From Castor canadensis (taxonomy: Eukaryota; Chordata; Mammalia; Rodentia; Castoridae), in NCBI RefSeq assembly GCF_047511655.1, contig NC_133403.1, forward strand, positions 14,567,014-14,631,013: a DNA stretch of 64,000 bases, in the 5' to 3' direction. The notes under the pieces were generated by a model. It was not told the origin of the DNA. It worked only from the letters and a program-made list of their open reading frames with translations, and did not search any database. Position numbers and translations under genes: made by a program. Every line of letters begins with the position of its first letter. Positions within the stretch are counted from its first letter, which is position 1. Below, piece by piece: positions 11,276-21,895 of the stretch.

Positions 11276-12640
11276 CCTGAAGTAGAATGGAGAATGGTAA
11301 GGATCCTCAAATGAAGGAAAAGGAAAAGAAATGAGAACAGGTAACCAGAGGGACCACTGGGTGGGGGTGAGAGGGTCTTTTTGAGATCAAAGCCAAGTGC
11401 AGGAGGATGAGGTGCCATTTTGGTCCAGCCATGATCATGTACACGATTCCAGGTGGAATAAGAAACACTTGGGCATCCCACAGAATTGGGGAGCTAATGA
11501 GCCACCATTTTAAGCCACTGTATTTGGATGGTTTGCTAGGTAGCAATGGATAACTACAACAGTCTATGCAAACATCTGTAGACTAGGCAGGAGTGTTGAG
11601 TGGGTTCCTGGTCATCTTGAGGTAGGATCTGATATAAAACTCAACAACCATGTTTTGGTCTAGAACTACCTGAAAACAATTGGGTGTAGCCAGGGAGAAG
11701 GATGGAATGTATCAACTTCTTCTAGCTACCATGCCTTACTGATAATCCATGAGTCTAGATACTGGGAGTTTAGGACAGGTTGAAGGGACAGTTATACAGG
11801 GTCAGGAGAAGGCACAGTTCACAGTTTGTAACCCCCATCTAAATCCAGATGTTCCAGGAGCCAAGACCATCTCCTGCAGGGTCTGGAAGTTCTCAGAGAT
11901 TTCCCCAGCACATGTGGTGGCCACCAGGTACCAATTTTTCCAGGTGGGTGATGCAAAGGTCCTGATCAGTGAGGTTAAATCTGTAGAAACAAAGTTGGAT
12001 CCCCAGTATGTCTATGGTTGAAGGTGGTTCTTGGCTTATTCATTGTCTAAGTATAACTACATGTAGAACCATTTATACTTTCTGAGACTTGTAAGGATCC
12101 AAAAGCTCTAATGGTGTGAATGGTAGGACTGGTTCAAAAGGGTGTCACATTGCTGATGCTCACAAGTAGGACTGTCTCCTGCCCTGATTCCCCAGATCTG
12201 GGCAGAAAATACCATTTCCCTTTCCCAAATACATGTCCAGCACAGGGATGAGCTACTGGAATGAACAAAGCTTCCTTTCTCCTTTCCAAGAACGAGGACT
12301 CACTGTGGTTGCAGGCACGACTGTCTAGTGGGTGGTTAAGATGCTCCATGTCTGCAGAGGCCCCCTCCCACCCTCACCTGGGAAGTTGGAGATGCTGGCC
12401 AGAGAGGCAACAGGAAAGACAGTGCTCCCAGAATGGGCATAGCCAGCTATGATGGGTGCAGTCTACTCCACGTTAGGGAAAGGATGGGGCACAGCTCAAG
12501 ACTGTTGCATGAGACTTATCTGAGATGAGGCTGTGCCTACTTTATCACATGTTCATGAAAGAAGGAGGCCTGGAGATTGCTCAGCTTCTCAATGCCACAT
12601 AGTGCAATGGGGTCATCTCAACCATAGTTTGATTAAACCT
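11276..12640. other. Intergenic; possible LTR end at 11400-11560
   Basis: No gene recognised. The stretch at 11500-11560 (AAGCCACTGTATTTGG...AGCAATGGATAACTAC) resembles the end of an old mammalian LTR, which I cannot assign. Open frames at 11749-12021 and 12261-12452 look like nothing known. Confidence 0.4.
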
Positions 12641-14038
12641 ACACTCAAGTTTTTTTTTATGCAGCCTTTTAAAAAAATTTTTATTTTCCACGCTAAGATT
12701 CCACCTCACCCCTGTTAGAATAGCCATCATCAGCAACACCACCAACAACAGGTGTTGGCGAGGATGCGGGGAAAAAGGAACCCTCTTACACTGTTGGTGG
12801 GAATGTAGACTAGTACAACCACTCTGGAAAAAAATTTGGAGGCTACTTAAAAAGCTAGACATTGATCTACGATTTGATCCAGCAATACCACTCTTGGGGA
12901 TATACCCAAAAGACTGTGACACAGGTTACTCCAGAGGCACCTGCACACCCATGTTTATTGCGGCACTATTCACAATAGCCAACTTATGGAAATAGCCAAG
13001 ATGCCCCACCACTGACGAATGGATCAAGAAAATGTGGTATCTATACACAATGGAATTTTATGCAGCCATGAAGAAGAATGAAATGTTATCATTCGCTGGT
13101 AAATGGATGGAATTGGAGAACATCATTCTGAGTGAGGTTAGCCTGGCCCCAAAGACCAAAAATCGTTATGTTCTCCCTCATATGCAGACATTACATCAAG
13201 GGCAAACAAGGGGAGAGAAATGACCCAAACATTGTATGCACATATGAATAATTTTATATGCATACAAGGCTTGGGTCATTTCTCCCCCCTGCCCCCACCC
13301 CCTCCCTTACCACCCACTCCGCCCCCTCCCTCTCCCCCCCACCCCCTCAATACCCAGCAGAAACTATTTTGCCCTTATCTCTAATTTTGTTGTAGAGAGA
13401 GTATAAGCAATAATAGGAAGGAACAAGGGTTTTTGCTGGTTGAGATAAGGATAGCTATACAGGGAGTTGACTCACATTAATTTCCTGTGCGTGTGTGTTA
13501 CCTTCTAGGTTAATTCTTTTTGCTCTAACCTTTTCTCTAGATCCTGGTCCCCTTCTCCTGTTGGCCTCAGTTGCTTTTAAGGTATCTGCTTTAGTTTCTC
13601 TGCTTTAAGGGCAACAAATGCTAGCTAGTTTTTTAGGTGTCTTACCTATCCTCACCCCTCCCTTGTGTGCTAAAGCTTTTATCATGTGTTCAAAGTCCAA
13701 TCCCATTGTTGTGTTTGCCCTTGATCTAATGTCCGCATATGAGGGAGAACATACGATTTTTGGTCTTTTGGGCCAGGCTAACCTCACTCAGATGATGTTC
13801 TCCAATTCCATCCATCTACCAGCGAATGATAACATTTTGTTCTTCTTCATGGCTGCATAAAATTCCATTGTGTATAAATACCACATTTTCTTAATCCATT
13901 CGTCGGTAGTGGGATCTTGGCTGTTTCCATAAGTTGGCTATTGTGAATAGTGCTGCAATAAACATGGGTGTGCAAGTGCCTCTGGAGTAACCTGTGTCAC
14001 AGTCTTTTGGGTATATCCCCAAGATACACTCAAGTTTT
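12641..14038. mobile_element. Composite inverted L1 insertion with shared target-site duplication
   Basis: Two L1 3' segments lie tail to tail. A plus-strand piece (about 12675-13252) starts in ORF2 at the 'LTPVRIAI' region, [19 protein letters not shown], and ends ACATTGTATGCACATATGAA after losing most of the 3' UTR. A minus-strand piece (about 13253-14024) runs from the 3' end back to ORF2 '[18 protein letters not shown]'. The whole is bounded by TACACTCAAGTTTT at 12641-12654 and again at 14025-14038. Both arms belong to the same young L1 family. Confidence 0.85.
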
Positions 14039-14063
14039 AAAAAAGAAATGGACAAATTCTTTA

Positions 14064-14144
14064 GGGCTGGGGCATGGCTCAAGTGGCAGAGCACACGCTT
14101 AGCAAGTGCTAAGCCCTGAATTCAAACCCCATTACTGCAAAAAA
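14064..14144 (+). mobile_element. ID-like SINE
   Basis: GGCATGGCTCAAGTGGCAGA, then CTTAGCAAGTGCTAAGCCCT, then GAATTCAAACCCCATTACTG. It is a diverged copy of the window's tRNA-derived SINE. Confidence 0.85.
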
Positions 14145-14212
14145 GTTTGTTTTTTGTAGGAGAATGAAGACATGGAATGAGAGACTCTTTGGGGCCACCT
14201 TGGAATAACTTT

Positions 14213-14567
14213 TGGCTATGGTTTGAATGTTTTCATCCCCAAAATTCATATGTTGAAATCCTAACCCTCAAGATGATGTTATATGAGGTGGGGCTTTTGG
14301 GAGGTGATTAGATCATGGGGGCAGATCCCTCATGAATAGGATTAGTGTCCTTGTAAAAGAGGTCTAAGAGAGCTCCCTTGCCCTTCTACTATGTGAGGTT
14401 ATAGTGAGAAGGAGCCATCTATGAACCAGGAAATGGGCCCTCAGCAGACACAGAATCTGCTGGTACCTTGAACTTGGACTTTCCAGCTTTCAATCTCTAA
14501 GACATTAATTTCTCTTGTTACAAGCTACCAAACTCATGGTATTTTGTTTTAGAAGCCTGAGTGGGCT
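14213..14567 (+). mobile_element. MLT1-type MaLR LTR
   Basis: Fossil ERVL-MaLR LTR. It has the family text AAAATTCATATGTTGAAATC, GGGAGGTGATTAGATCATGG, GAAGGAGCCATCTATGAACC and GGTATTTTGTTTTAGAAGCC. It is solo, old and close to full LTR length. Confidence 0.85.
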
Positions 14568-14944
14568 GTATTAGTTTCCCAGGGCTGCAGTAACAAGGTT
14601 CTGTTTAAACAACAGAAATTAATTTTCTCAAAGTTCTGGAAGTCAGAAGTACATTCAAGTAGCTGGCAGGATGATTTCTTCTGAGGGCTCTGAAGGAACG
14701 GTTTTGTCCAAACATCTCTCTTGGTTATCACTTATCTTCTTCCCTCTGTGCATTTCTGTTTCTGAGCTCAGATTTCTTATTTTGATTAGGGACACAAGTT
14801 GTACTGGATCAGGACTCCATCTTTCGGGCTTCATTTAATCTTAGTTACCTCCTTAGAGTGCCTGTGTTAAAATAGAGTCACATCAGAGCTTATGACTTCA
14901 ATACATGAATTTTTGTGGTGGGGGATATAGTTTAGTCTATAACA
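14568..14944 (-). mobile_element. MLT1-type MaLR LTR, opposite orientation
   Basis: Fossil LTR starting TGTATTAGTTTCCCAGGGCT and ending TAGTCTATAACA, the reverse-complement ends of an MLT1-like LTR. Family text includes AGTTCTGGAAGTCAGAAGT. It abuts the previous LTR with no clear gap, 3' end to 3' end. Confidence 0.75.
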
Positions 14945-15242
14945 GGGTCAAGATGTGGCTGCCTAGGAGCCGAGTAAGGAGGGATGATGCTGGGTCCCCT
15001 GGTGCTTCTGCCTTGATGGGGGTTGCTCTACTTTGTTTTAGGAGAGAGTGTGGAAACAAGTCAAAGGCATTGCTGGAGTTTGGAAAGGGTCAGAGCATTA
15101 ACCTCAAAGTTTTTTTTCTGTACAAAGCAGGTGTTTTCACTACTCTGAGGATATGTCCTCTATTCACGCCAGTCATTTAAATTTGGACAAGAAACCGATT
15201 TCTGTGGGGCTCAGCATCCTCAGGGGGAAATTGGGGCCCCTC

Positions 15243-15253
15243 TCCCTCTGGGA
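15243..15253 (+). promoter_or_regulatory. Candidate VPREB1 upstream motif
   Basis: TCCCTCTGGGA lies 263 bp before the VPREB1 start codon. It is a near-palindrome resembling an EBF1 site but with a 3-base rather than 2-base spacer. The same 11-mer occurs upstream of IGLL1 at 40648-40658. An E-box CAGGTG lies nearby at about 15303. Function is not shown by sequence alone. Confidence 0.3.
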
Positions 15254-15515
15254 CCCAAGCCCACCAAAAAGTCTCCTGGGCTTTGGCCTCAAAGCTTCCA
15301 GCAGGTGCTTCCTCTGCAAACACTTCCACAGGCAAAGTCATAGCCACAAAGAGTACCACCAGACTCTTCTGGAAACCGAGACTGTGAACTCATTGTAGTG
15401 ATTCCTGCTCACTGCAATGGCCCCTCCCCTCTGAGCAGGGAAGAGGATGCTGCTCTGTCTGCGAGGATCCTAGGAGCGGTGGTCGTGGAAGACAGAGCCC
15501 TGCAGTTCCTGCACT

Positions 15516-16047
15516 ATGTCTTGGACTCCTTTCCTGTTCATGCTACTGGCTCACTGCACAGGTGAGGGACCTCTTGGGGCCCAAAGCCCCTTACCCTTTC
15601 TCTTGCCTTGTTCTGTACTGGGACCCACTTGCTTTTGTTTTCCCAGGATGTGATCCTCAGCCTGTGCTGCATCAGCCACTGTCTGTGTCCTCATCCCTTG
15701 GAACTACAGTCCGCCTCACCTGCACCCTGAGCAGTGATTATAATATTGGTGTTTACAGTACCTACTGGTACCAGCAGAGGCCGGGCCAGCCTCCACAGTT
15801 TCTGCTGAGATACTTCTCACAATCAGATAAACACCAGGGTCCTAAAATCCCGCCTTGCTTCTCTGGATCCAAAGATGTGGTGAAGAATCAGGGATATCTG
15901 AGTATCTCTGAGGTACAGCTGGAGGATGAGGCTATGTATTACTGTGCTATGGGAACCCAGAGCTTCGAAATGGAGAAAGAGATGGAGATGGAGATGGAGA
16001 GGGGAAAAGAAAAGGAGCCTGCTTCTTCAGGGTCCGAGGCACCCTAG
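15516..16047 (+). CDS. VPREB1: VPREB1, V-like surrogate light chain subunit (two exons)
   Basis: VpreB1 is the variable-domain-like half of the surrogate light chain. With lambda-5 it pairs with the mu heavy chain in the pre-B receptor of early B cells. Exon 1 is 15516-15561 (MSWTPFLFMLLAHCT, signal peptide). The intron is 15562-15646, starting GTGAGG and ending TTTTCCCAG. Exon 2 is 15647-16047. The joined product is 148 aa; human VPREB1 is 145. The V-type Ig domain shows QPVLHQPLSVSSSLGTTVRL with Cys in 'LTCTL', then YWYQQRPGQPP, FLLRYFSQSDK, and DEAMYYCAMG with the second Cys. After CAMG comes the VpreB-specific unique region instead of a J segment. Here it is unusually rich in Met-Glu (EMEKEMEMEMERGKEKE). 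No recombination signal follows the exon, as expected of a non-rearranging gene. The start matches the known family N-terminus. It appears intact. Confidence 0.96.
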
Positions 16048-16205
16048 GATATGCATACCTTGAGCCCAAGGCAGGGGTTCACTCAGAGAGGCTGATGTGG
16101 GAATATGAGGAGGGAGGAACCTCCAGGCTGTACAGAGTGGAACCTGTTCAGCTTCTCTTTGTCCCACAATGTTGCTGTAAACTCTGCTAGAGGTTATATT
16201 ACAGA

Positions 16206-16211
16206 ATTAAA
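16206..16211 (+). terminator. VPREB1: VPREB1 polyadenylation signal
   Basis: ATTAAA about 160 bp after the stop codon, followed by the T/G-rich stretch GTTGTTTGTGTCTTGG. This is the only good signal close behind the gene. Confidence 0.65.
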
Positions 16212-16559
16212 GTTGTTTGTGTCTTGGGAAGTTGTTTTACTGAGTTTGGCCTGGCTGATGAGTGATCTCAGAAGACAAATCCAAGTACCAGTCTAGGGCG
16301 AAGATCCCAGGAAATTGACCAATCACAGCCTGCTTGCCTGAGGCACTATGGACAGTGCTCATTTGACCCCCTATTCTAGGGGGTAATGGGGGGCAAGGGG
16401 GTGACAAAAGCTTCTTTGAGGTAGGACATCCTTGCCAAGGACAGGCAAGGATGCCTTTTATTGTCACCTGATTGTGCCCCAGAGTTACAGGGTAAATGAC
16501 CTTAGAAAACATTTTCATTGAGCCTCTGGTGTGGTGGGTATGTGTCAGGTCAGGAGTAG

Positions 16560-16748
16560 ATTCCCCTCATTGGTACTAGTGACATTTTGGGCTGGACAAC
16601 TCTTTATTGTGGGGCTTTCCGTGAATCATAGGATGTTCAGCAGCATCCCTGGCCTCTGCCCACCAGATGCCAGTACACACCAGATACTTTCCTCATTTGT
16701 GACAACTCCAAATGTCTCCAGACATTGTCAAATGACTTGAGGGTGGCA
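16560..16748 (+). mobile_element. MER5A-type nonautonomous hAT-Charlie transposon
   Basis: Conserved text includes AGGATGTTCAGCAGCATCCC, TGGCCTCTGCCCACCAGATG and AATGTCTCCAGACATTGTCA, typical of MER5A. It is ancient, with no coding capacity. Confidence 0.85.
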
Positions 16749-16779
16749 AAGTCAATGGAAAAAAGGCATTTACTTTTCT

Positions 16780-17025
16780 GTCAGAAAGTGGTAGGGGCCA
16801 CAAACATTTTCTGAATAAGGTCATATCGTAACTGTTTTTGATTTTGTGCATCATTCTGACTCTGTTGAAACTACTCAGTTCTGTCCTTATAGTAAGAAAG
16901 TAGCCACAAACCATATGTAAATAAATGGGCATGACTGCATTCCTGTTAAAATTAATTTACAGAAACAGATGGGATTGAGCAGGATGCTGTATTCTGGCTG
17001 TAGTTGGCCAACCCCTGCTCTAGGG
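16780..17025 (+). mobile_element. Second nonautonomous hAT-like element
   Basis: CTGTTGAAACTACTCAGTTC, AGTAGCCACAAACCATATGT and the end GTAGTTGGCCAACCCCTGCT match the common old mammalian hAT-Charlie derivative that ends '...GACCCCTGCTCTAG'. I do not assign a subfamily. Confidence 0.65.
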
Positions 17026-18182
17026 AAGCAATTTGCCTCCTGCCTCTTGGTATCAACCAAGCCTTGCTTGGCAGGGTCATCAAAGTCCTCTTCAACTCTT
17101 CCTGACTGATGGCCCAAGGGATCCTGGACCCCTGAGCTGTGGACAGACCTGGAAGCATGAGGGGCCATGCTCTGATGGAGGTCACACTGGTCTTGCTGGA
17201 TGGAAGGGAAAGGGGAATGTCCCCTAAACTCTGTTCCACTGTAGTACCATGAACTTTTGGATGGTGGGTCAAAATGTGACCTACGAGGAGAAACCCTGTA
17301 CGTGGGGCATCCACACAGTGTATGAGCTTCACCTCAGGGAGTTTCCTTTCAAATCATCTTCTTCGTGACTCCAAACTTGGCTGAGAACATCCATTTGCTG
17401 CAGATAAAAAGACCCCAAAGGATCCCCCCAGAGATATTGATATGTGTCAATATCAGCTCTGCTTCCTGTGGCCTATGAATCTTCTGCAAAACAATGGTCT
17501 TAAGTCATGTCCTGGGGACCCTCTAGCTTCCACTTCCTTAAATGTGTCAGGATCTTCCTGTATCTGGCTTTTTACCCCGGGCCGGGGGCCTCCAGGAACA
17601 TATTTTTAAAGGTCAGCTAGGTGGTCTCTGAAGAACTCTGTCTTTTGCTTATAACCTGCCCCTCTCTTGCTTTCATTCTTTGTGATTCTGAGATTCCATG
17701 CCATGACAAGAAATCTACAAAGCAGGAAGTAGTTTGGACTCTCTTATCTCTCTTGTCCAGCCAGCTCAATGTAGGTTTTAGTCTGATTGGCCTTGGAGGG
17801 GAGTCATTTGAAATCTAGGTCTACATTTTCAATGTTACATGGAAAGGGGATAATAATAGCACTGGTTAATTTATATAGAGTGCTTAACCTGGGCACACAA
17901 CAAAATAGTTGTTCTCATCATCCTCATGAATCACCATGCCTGTCTTTCCTCTGGTCCAATTATTTCCTTTCACCTGTTATTTCTAACTTCAACCATTATC
18001 TGGTTTCTGACCCATCTCCCTGCTGCAACTTTAACCTCCACTCCATCCTCATATTCTTTGATCAAGCCTTGCCTGCACTCTTCGTTACAAACTCTTAGCT
18101 GTCTTTCATGCTCTCTCTAAGTCATGTTGGCAAGTCACAACTGTAATTTCCAATTTTCTCATGGCTACATTAAGAAAGTGAT
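17026..18182. other. Intergenic downstream of VPREB1, nothing recognised
   Basis: No gene, no clear repeat. Open frames of 60-126 codons near 16952-17332 and 17787-18098 lack any family resemblance. Base composition is ordinary. Confidence 0.5.
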
Positions 18183-18303
18183 CAGGCACGGCGATATGTT
18201 CCTTTAGTTCCAGCTAACTTGGGAAACTGAGGAAGGAGGATTGCTGGAGTTTGAGGCTAGCTTGGACAACATAGTGAGAACCCATCTCAAAAAAAAAAAA
18301 AAA
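18183..18303 (+). mobile_element. 7SL-derived B1/Alu-like SINE
   Basis: CAGGCACGGCGATATGTTCC, GAGGAAGGAGGATTGCTGGA, TTTGAGGCTAGCTTGGACAA, and a 14-base A tail. This is a B1/Alu-like monomer. Confidence 0.8.
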
Positions 18304-18316
18304 GCAAAAAGATAAA

Positions 18317-18407
18317 AGCCTGGAGGCATGGCTCAAGCAGTAAAGCAACACCTCTTAAGTACAAAAGTCCTGAGTTCAAACCCCAATTATCACCAAAAAA
18401 AAAAAAA
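18317..18407 (+). mobile_element. ID-like SINE
   Basis: GGCATGGCTCAAGCAGTAAA, then CCTGAGTTCAAACCCCAATT, then an A-run. It directly follows the B1-like unit. The B1-plus-ID order matches the composite SINE seen at 44378-44595. Confidence 0.8.
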
Positions 18408-18419
18408 GAATAAAAGAAA

Positions 18420-18870
18420 CAGGTGAAATGATTTCTAATGATATATTTTATTTAGGATAATATATCTCAAATATGATAATTTCAATGAGTAATCAATATA
18501 AAAAGCAGTTGTGAAAAAAAACCCAAACCAAAAAACCCATAAGCTATGAGGCAAGGTGTGGGGTGAGGATGGGGGCTGATTGATGTGGTTTCCACTAGAA
18601 ACACATCTGCTCTTCATAGCCCTGACTCCCTTCTCATTAAATTGTATTTTTCCTGTTTTACATTAAATGTATTCATCCTTTCAAAAAAAAAAGCAGTTAT
18701 GAAAAATCAGCAGTTGTGAAATCATTTACACGATTATTTTGGTACTCAGTCTTCAAAATTCAGTATGTGTTTAACACTTATGGCTCATCTCAGTTTATAC
18801 CCCCCCACACATTTCAAGTCGCCAACAGCTGTGAAAAGTCAGCCAGCACAGTATGGCTTGGAAAAAGACA
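18420..18870 (+). mobile_element. Ancient mammalian dispersed repeat, unassigned
   Basis: GATATATTTTATTTAGGATA, GAGTAATCAATATAAAAAGC and, after an unrelated 170-bp stretch, AATTCAGTATGTGTTTAACA match a repeat I know from many mammalian genomes but cannot name. A second copy is at 35393-35596. Confidence 0.45.
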
Positions 18871-20221
18871 GCACAGGTTGAAGGAACAAAATTCAGACTC
18901 CTTCTCATGACACATCCTTTGGAGGCTGGCTCAGATTCCATCCTAAGTGCTATTTTTTATACACCCCTTCTTGTCTGTTTCTGCCACATTGGGCCAACTG
19001 TAATGGATCAGGGACATGATTCACTTGGTTGCCTCCAAACCTTTACTCAAGCTGTTTATGTGTCAGGAGGACTTCCTGTCCCCTAGTGTCATCCTCCAGC
19101 TGGCTGCACTGACACAGGGCTCCACAATGATCTCAACTTTCTTGGGCAAGATGTCCCTGGCCTCTTTATTCAGTTATTAACTTCCTCCACTGTGCAAACA
19201 CCTTGTTTTTTAAAGCTATATTTAGTGCTTACCAGACAACTATGATTATTTAGCATGACTCCTTCCTCTACTAGTCTGCAAATTCCCAGTGGGCAGGATC
19301 TGTTATGTGTCTGCTAAACACTAGGTAATAAAGGACTTGACTGTATAAATTAATGAGTAAATGAATGCATGATTGAGTGAATTCTTGTGTTCCAAGGAAC
19401 CTGCCATTCTGGGATCCTATTAGATGACTCGAATCATTGTGATTCCTTAGGATATCACATTTGTGACTGGCCACATTTTCTCACTGTCTCTAAATCTGTC
19501 TCTTTCACACACACACACCCCTTCTGATGCCTGATCAGAAGCTAGTGATTGTATAACCAGTTTGAAATAGGCCAATGAAGGGAAGGGAAGGTTTGAGGAA
19601 CTTTCTGAATCTTAAACAGAGGGAGAGGTGGTGGAGAGGACAGTGTCCTAGATTGTCAGGATCTACTGCCCAGCTCCACAAAGACCCCTGTCCCCCAAGG
19701 AACCAACAGGATTTCTGATGGTAACACAGAACAAAGCCATGGGATGCTAAAAGAGTAATCTGTGCACATGAACTTTGACTCAGCTTTCAAGTACTACAAA
19801 GAAACACAGAACCAAATGAGTTTGGACATGTTGCCAGAAGCCACCATGAACCAAAGACCAGGGACCCAAACATTCTGACCCGAGGAGCACTCTGAGACTC
19901 TTAGGAAAAAGGATTGAGGAAGACCTAGGGGCCTTAGATGATGAAGTGTGCCTGCCAGTCAGACTTAGTATGAAATGCAGAGGCTCTCTCTATATACAGA
20001 AAGCCAGTATACATGCAACATTGCTTGAGAAAGTGAGATATGGAAGGAGGTTGGAATCAGCACATGGAGGCTGTTAGGACACTCTAAGTCACATGCTTGT
20101 GATATACGGCCCCTGTCCAGTCCATTTGTTCATTATGGAATACAAAATGGGTATGATTTCATTCTAACATTCTTCCTTCACATGTTAGTTACAAAACTTC
20201 TATAAAAAAAACTCCCCTCCT
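18871..20221. other. Intergenic, nothing recognised
   Basis: No gene or clear repeat apart from a short (CA)n near 19508-19519. Open frames are short and unlike known proteins. Confidence 0.5.
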
Positions 20222-20340
20222 CAGCCAGGCATTGTAGTGAATGCCTGTAATCCCAGCACTTGAGAGGCTGAGGCAGGAGGATGGAGAGTTCAAGGCCAGC
20301 CTGGGCTACATACCAAGACCATGTTTCAAAACAACAACAA
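20222..20340 (+). mobile_element. B1-like SINE
   Basis: AGCCAGGCATTGTAGTGAAT, GCCTGTAATCCCAGCACTTG, AGGCTGAGGCAGGAGGATGG, GTTCAAGGCCAGCCTGGGCT. This is a well-preserved 7SL-derived B1-type monomer with an A/C-rich tail. Confidence 0.92.
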
Positions 20341-21057
20341 ACTCCCCTTCACCAATGACTTAGTCACTTTGACAGACTATTCAAACAGTACGGGCAGGAT
20401 CAGAATATTTGATTTTCTCCCTTCATTTATCAGTTATCAAAATAATGAATCAATATATCAGTACCATTCAATTTTAGCTGGTTAGTATTATGAGCTCATG
20501 GATGTTTAAGTTTACTGCAGTTATTATAAATTTTCCAATTTTTGGAAGGGCAAGTCTATCCAAATTGGTATCTAATCAGAAACTTCTTGTGATGCAGAGT
20601 AAATTTAATTTTTTATCATTTAAAAAGCATGAACAAAGGCGAATTCTTAAAAGAATAATAATTTGTAACACAGTGTAACATACTGAATCAGCACCTGGGT
20701 GTGTGATATAAACATCCAAAGCAATGTTTCACAAAAGAGAGGGATTAAGAAAAGATGTGCTTTGCAGAAGAATAGCAGCTTACACATGGAGAAGAGCATT
20801 AGAACTGGAAAACCATTATTCTGCATCCTTCAGTGGGACAAATAATAGCTGTTAAGGCCAGGATCATAAGTAGGCATTGAAGCTCCCACAAATGCTAGTC
20901 ACAAAAGGTACATGGACTTCTCCATTGTTAAGAGCTGGCTGTCAGTCACCCCTAGTGAACCTGTGAAGCCTGCCTTCTCTGATGGTGGACAAAGGGGATG
21001 GGTGCCTCTAAGGTGTAACAAGAAGTATTCCATAGCTATGGAGCAAAAAACATTTCA
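20341..21057. other. Intergenic, nothing recognised
   Basis: AT-rich and without supported features. Confidence 0.45.
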
Positions 21058-21139
21058 CCTGGGGCGTAAGTGAAGCCATTGATTCCCCCAAATCATTTTC
21101 CTGCAAATGACATAATTTCGTTTTTCTTTACAGCCACAT

Positions 21140-21252
21140 AATATTCCATATATATTCCATATATACACACATGGTATGTGTGTATATATATATGTGTATA
21201 TATATGTATATATATATATACACATATGTATATATATGTATACACACACATA
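21140..21252. repeat. (TA)n/(CA)n alternating repeat inside L1
   Basis: Over 100 bases of alternating purine-pyrimidine sequence (TATATG, TATACACA). It contains several imperfect inverted repeats and lies inside ORF2-derived sequence. Confidence 0.9.
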
Positions 21253-21498
21253 AAATATTTTTCTATCCATTCATCAGTTGTTGGGGACCTTGGATGATTG
21301 AACAGTTTGGCTATTATAAACAGAGCTGGAACAAATATGGGTATACTACGCCCAAAAGTGAATGACAGGGTCATAGGTAGGTCTACTTTTAGATTTTTGA
21401 GGACCCTTCATACTGACTTCCATAGTGGTTGTACTAGTTTATATTCCCTCCAACAGTGTATGAGGGTTTATTTTCTCCCATCCTCTCCAGCATTTGTT

Positions 21499-21812
21499 CT
21501 CTTTCTTCTCTTCTCTTCTCTTCTCTTCTCTTCTCTTCTCTTCTCTTCTCTTCTCTTCTCTTCTCTTCTCTTCTCTTCTCTTCTCTTCTCTTCTCTCCTC
21601 TCCTCTCCTCTCCTCTCCTCTCCTCTTCTCTTCCCCTCCCCTCCCCTCCTCTTCTCTTCTCTGCTTTCTCTTCTCTTCTCTCCTCCCCTTCCCTCTCCTC
21701 CCCTCTCTTCTCTTTCCTCCTCTCCCATCCCCACCTCTTCTTCCATCCCCTTCCTTCCCCTCTCCTCTTCCTGTCGTTTCCCTCTCCTTTCTCTCCTCTG
21801 CTTTTCTTCTTT
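21499..21812 (+). repeat. Long (TCTTC)n / CT-rich pyrimidine tract
   Basis: About 310 bases, almost all C and T on the plus strand. It starts as nearly perfect CTTCT/TCTTC pentamers (to about 21595) and grades into TCCTC and irregular CT. It creates long artificial Ser-Leu-Phe or Arg-Glu frames, which are not genes. It lies against the oligo-T side of the minus-strand SINE at 21814, so it may have started there. Confidence 0.95.
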
Positions 21813-21813
21813 C

Positions 21814-21895
21814 TTTTTGGTGGTACCAGGGTTTGAAAATGGGGTTTCTGTGCTTGTAAAGCAGATCTACTGCTTGAACCATACTTCTAGTCCTG
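21814..21895 (-). mobile_element. ID-like SINE, minus strand
   Basis: TTTTTGGTGGTACCAGGGTT, GCTTGTAAAGCAGATCTACT and GCTTGAACCATACTTCTAGT are antisense to the window's SINE. Confidence 0.8.

Noticed and set aside
15647-16047. VPREB1 exon 2 as a lambda V gene
   Set aside because: No recombination signal follows. The tail continues into the VpreB-specific charged region and stop, and the leader and residues match VPREB1.
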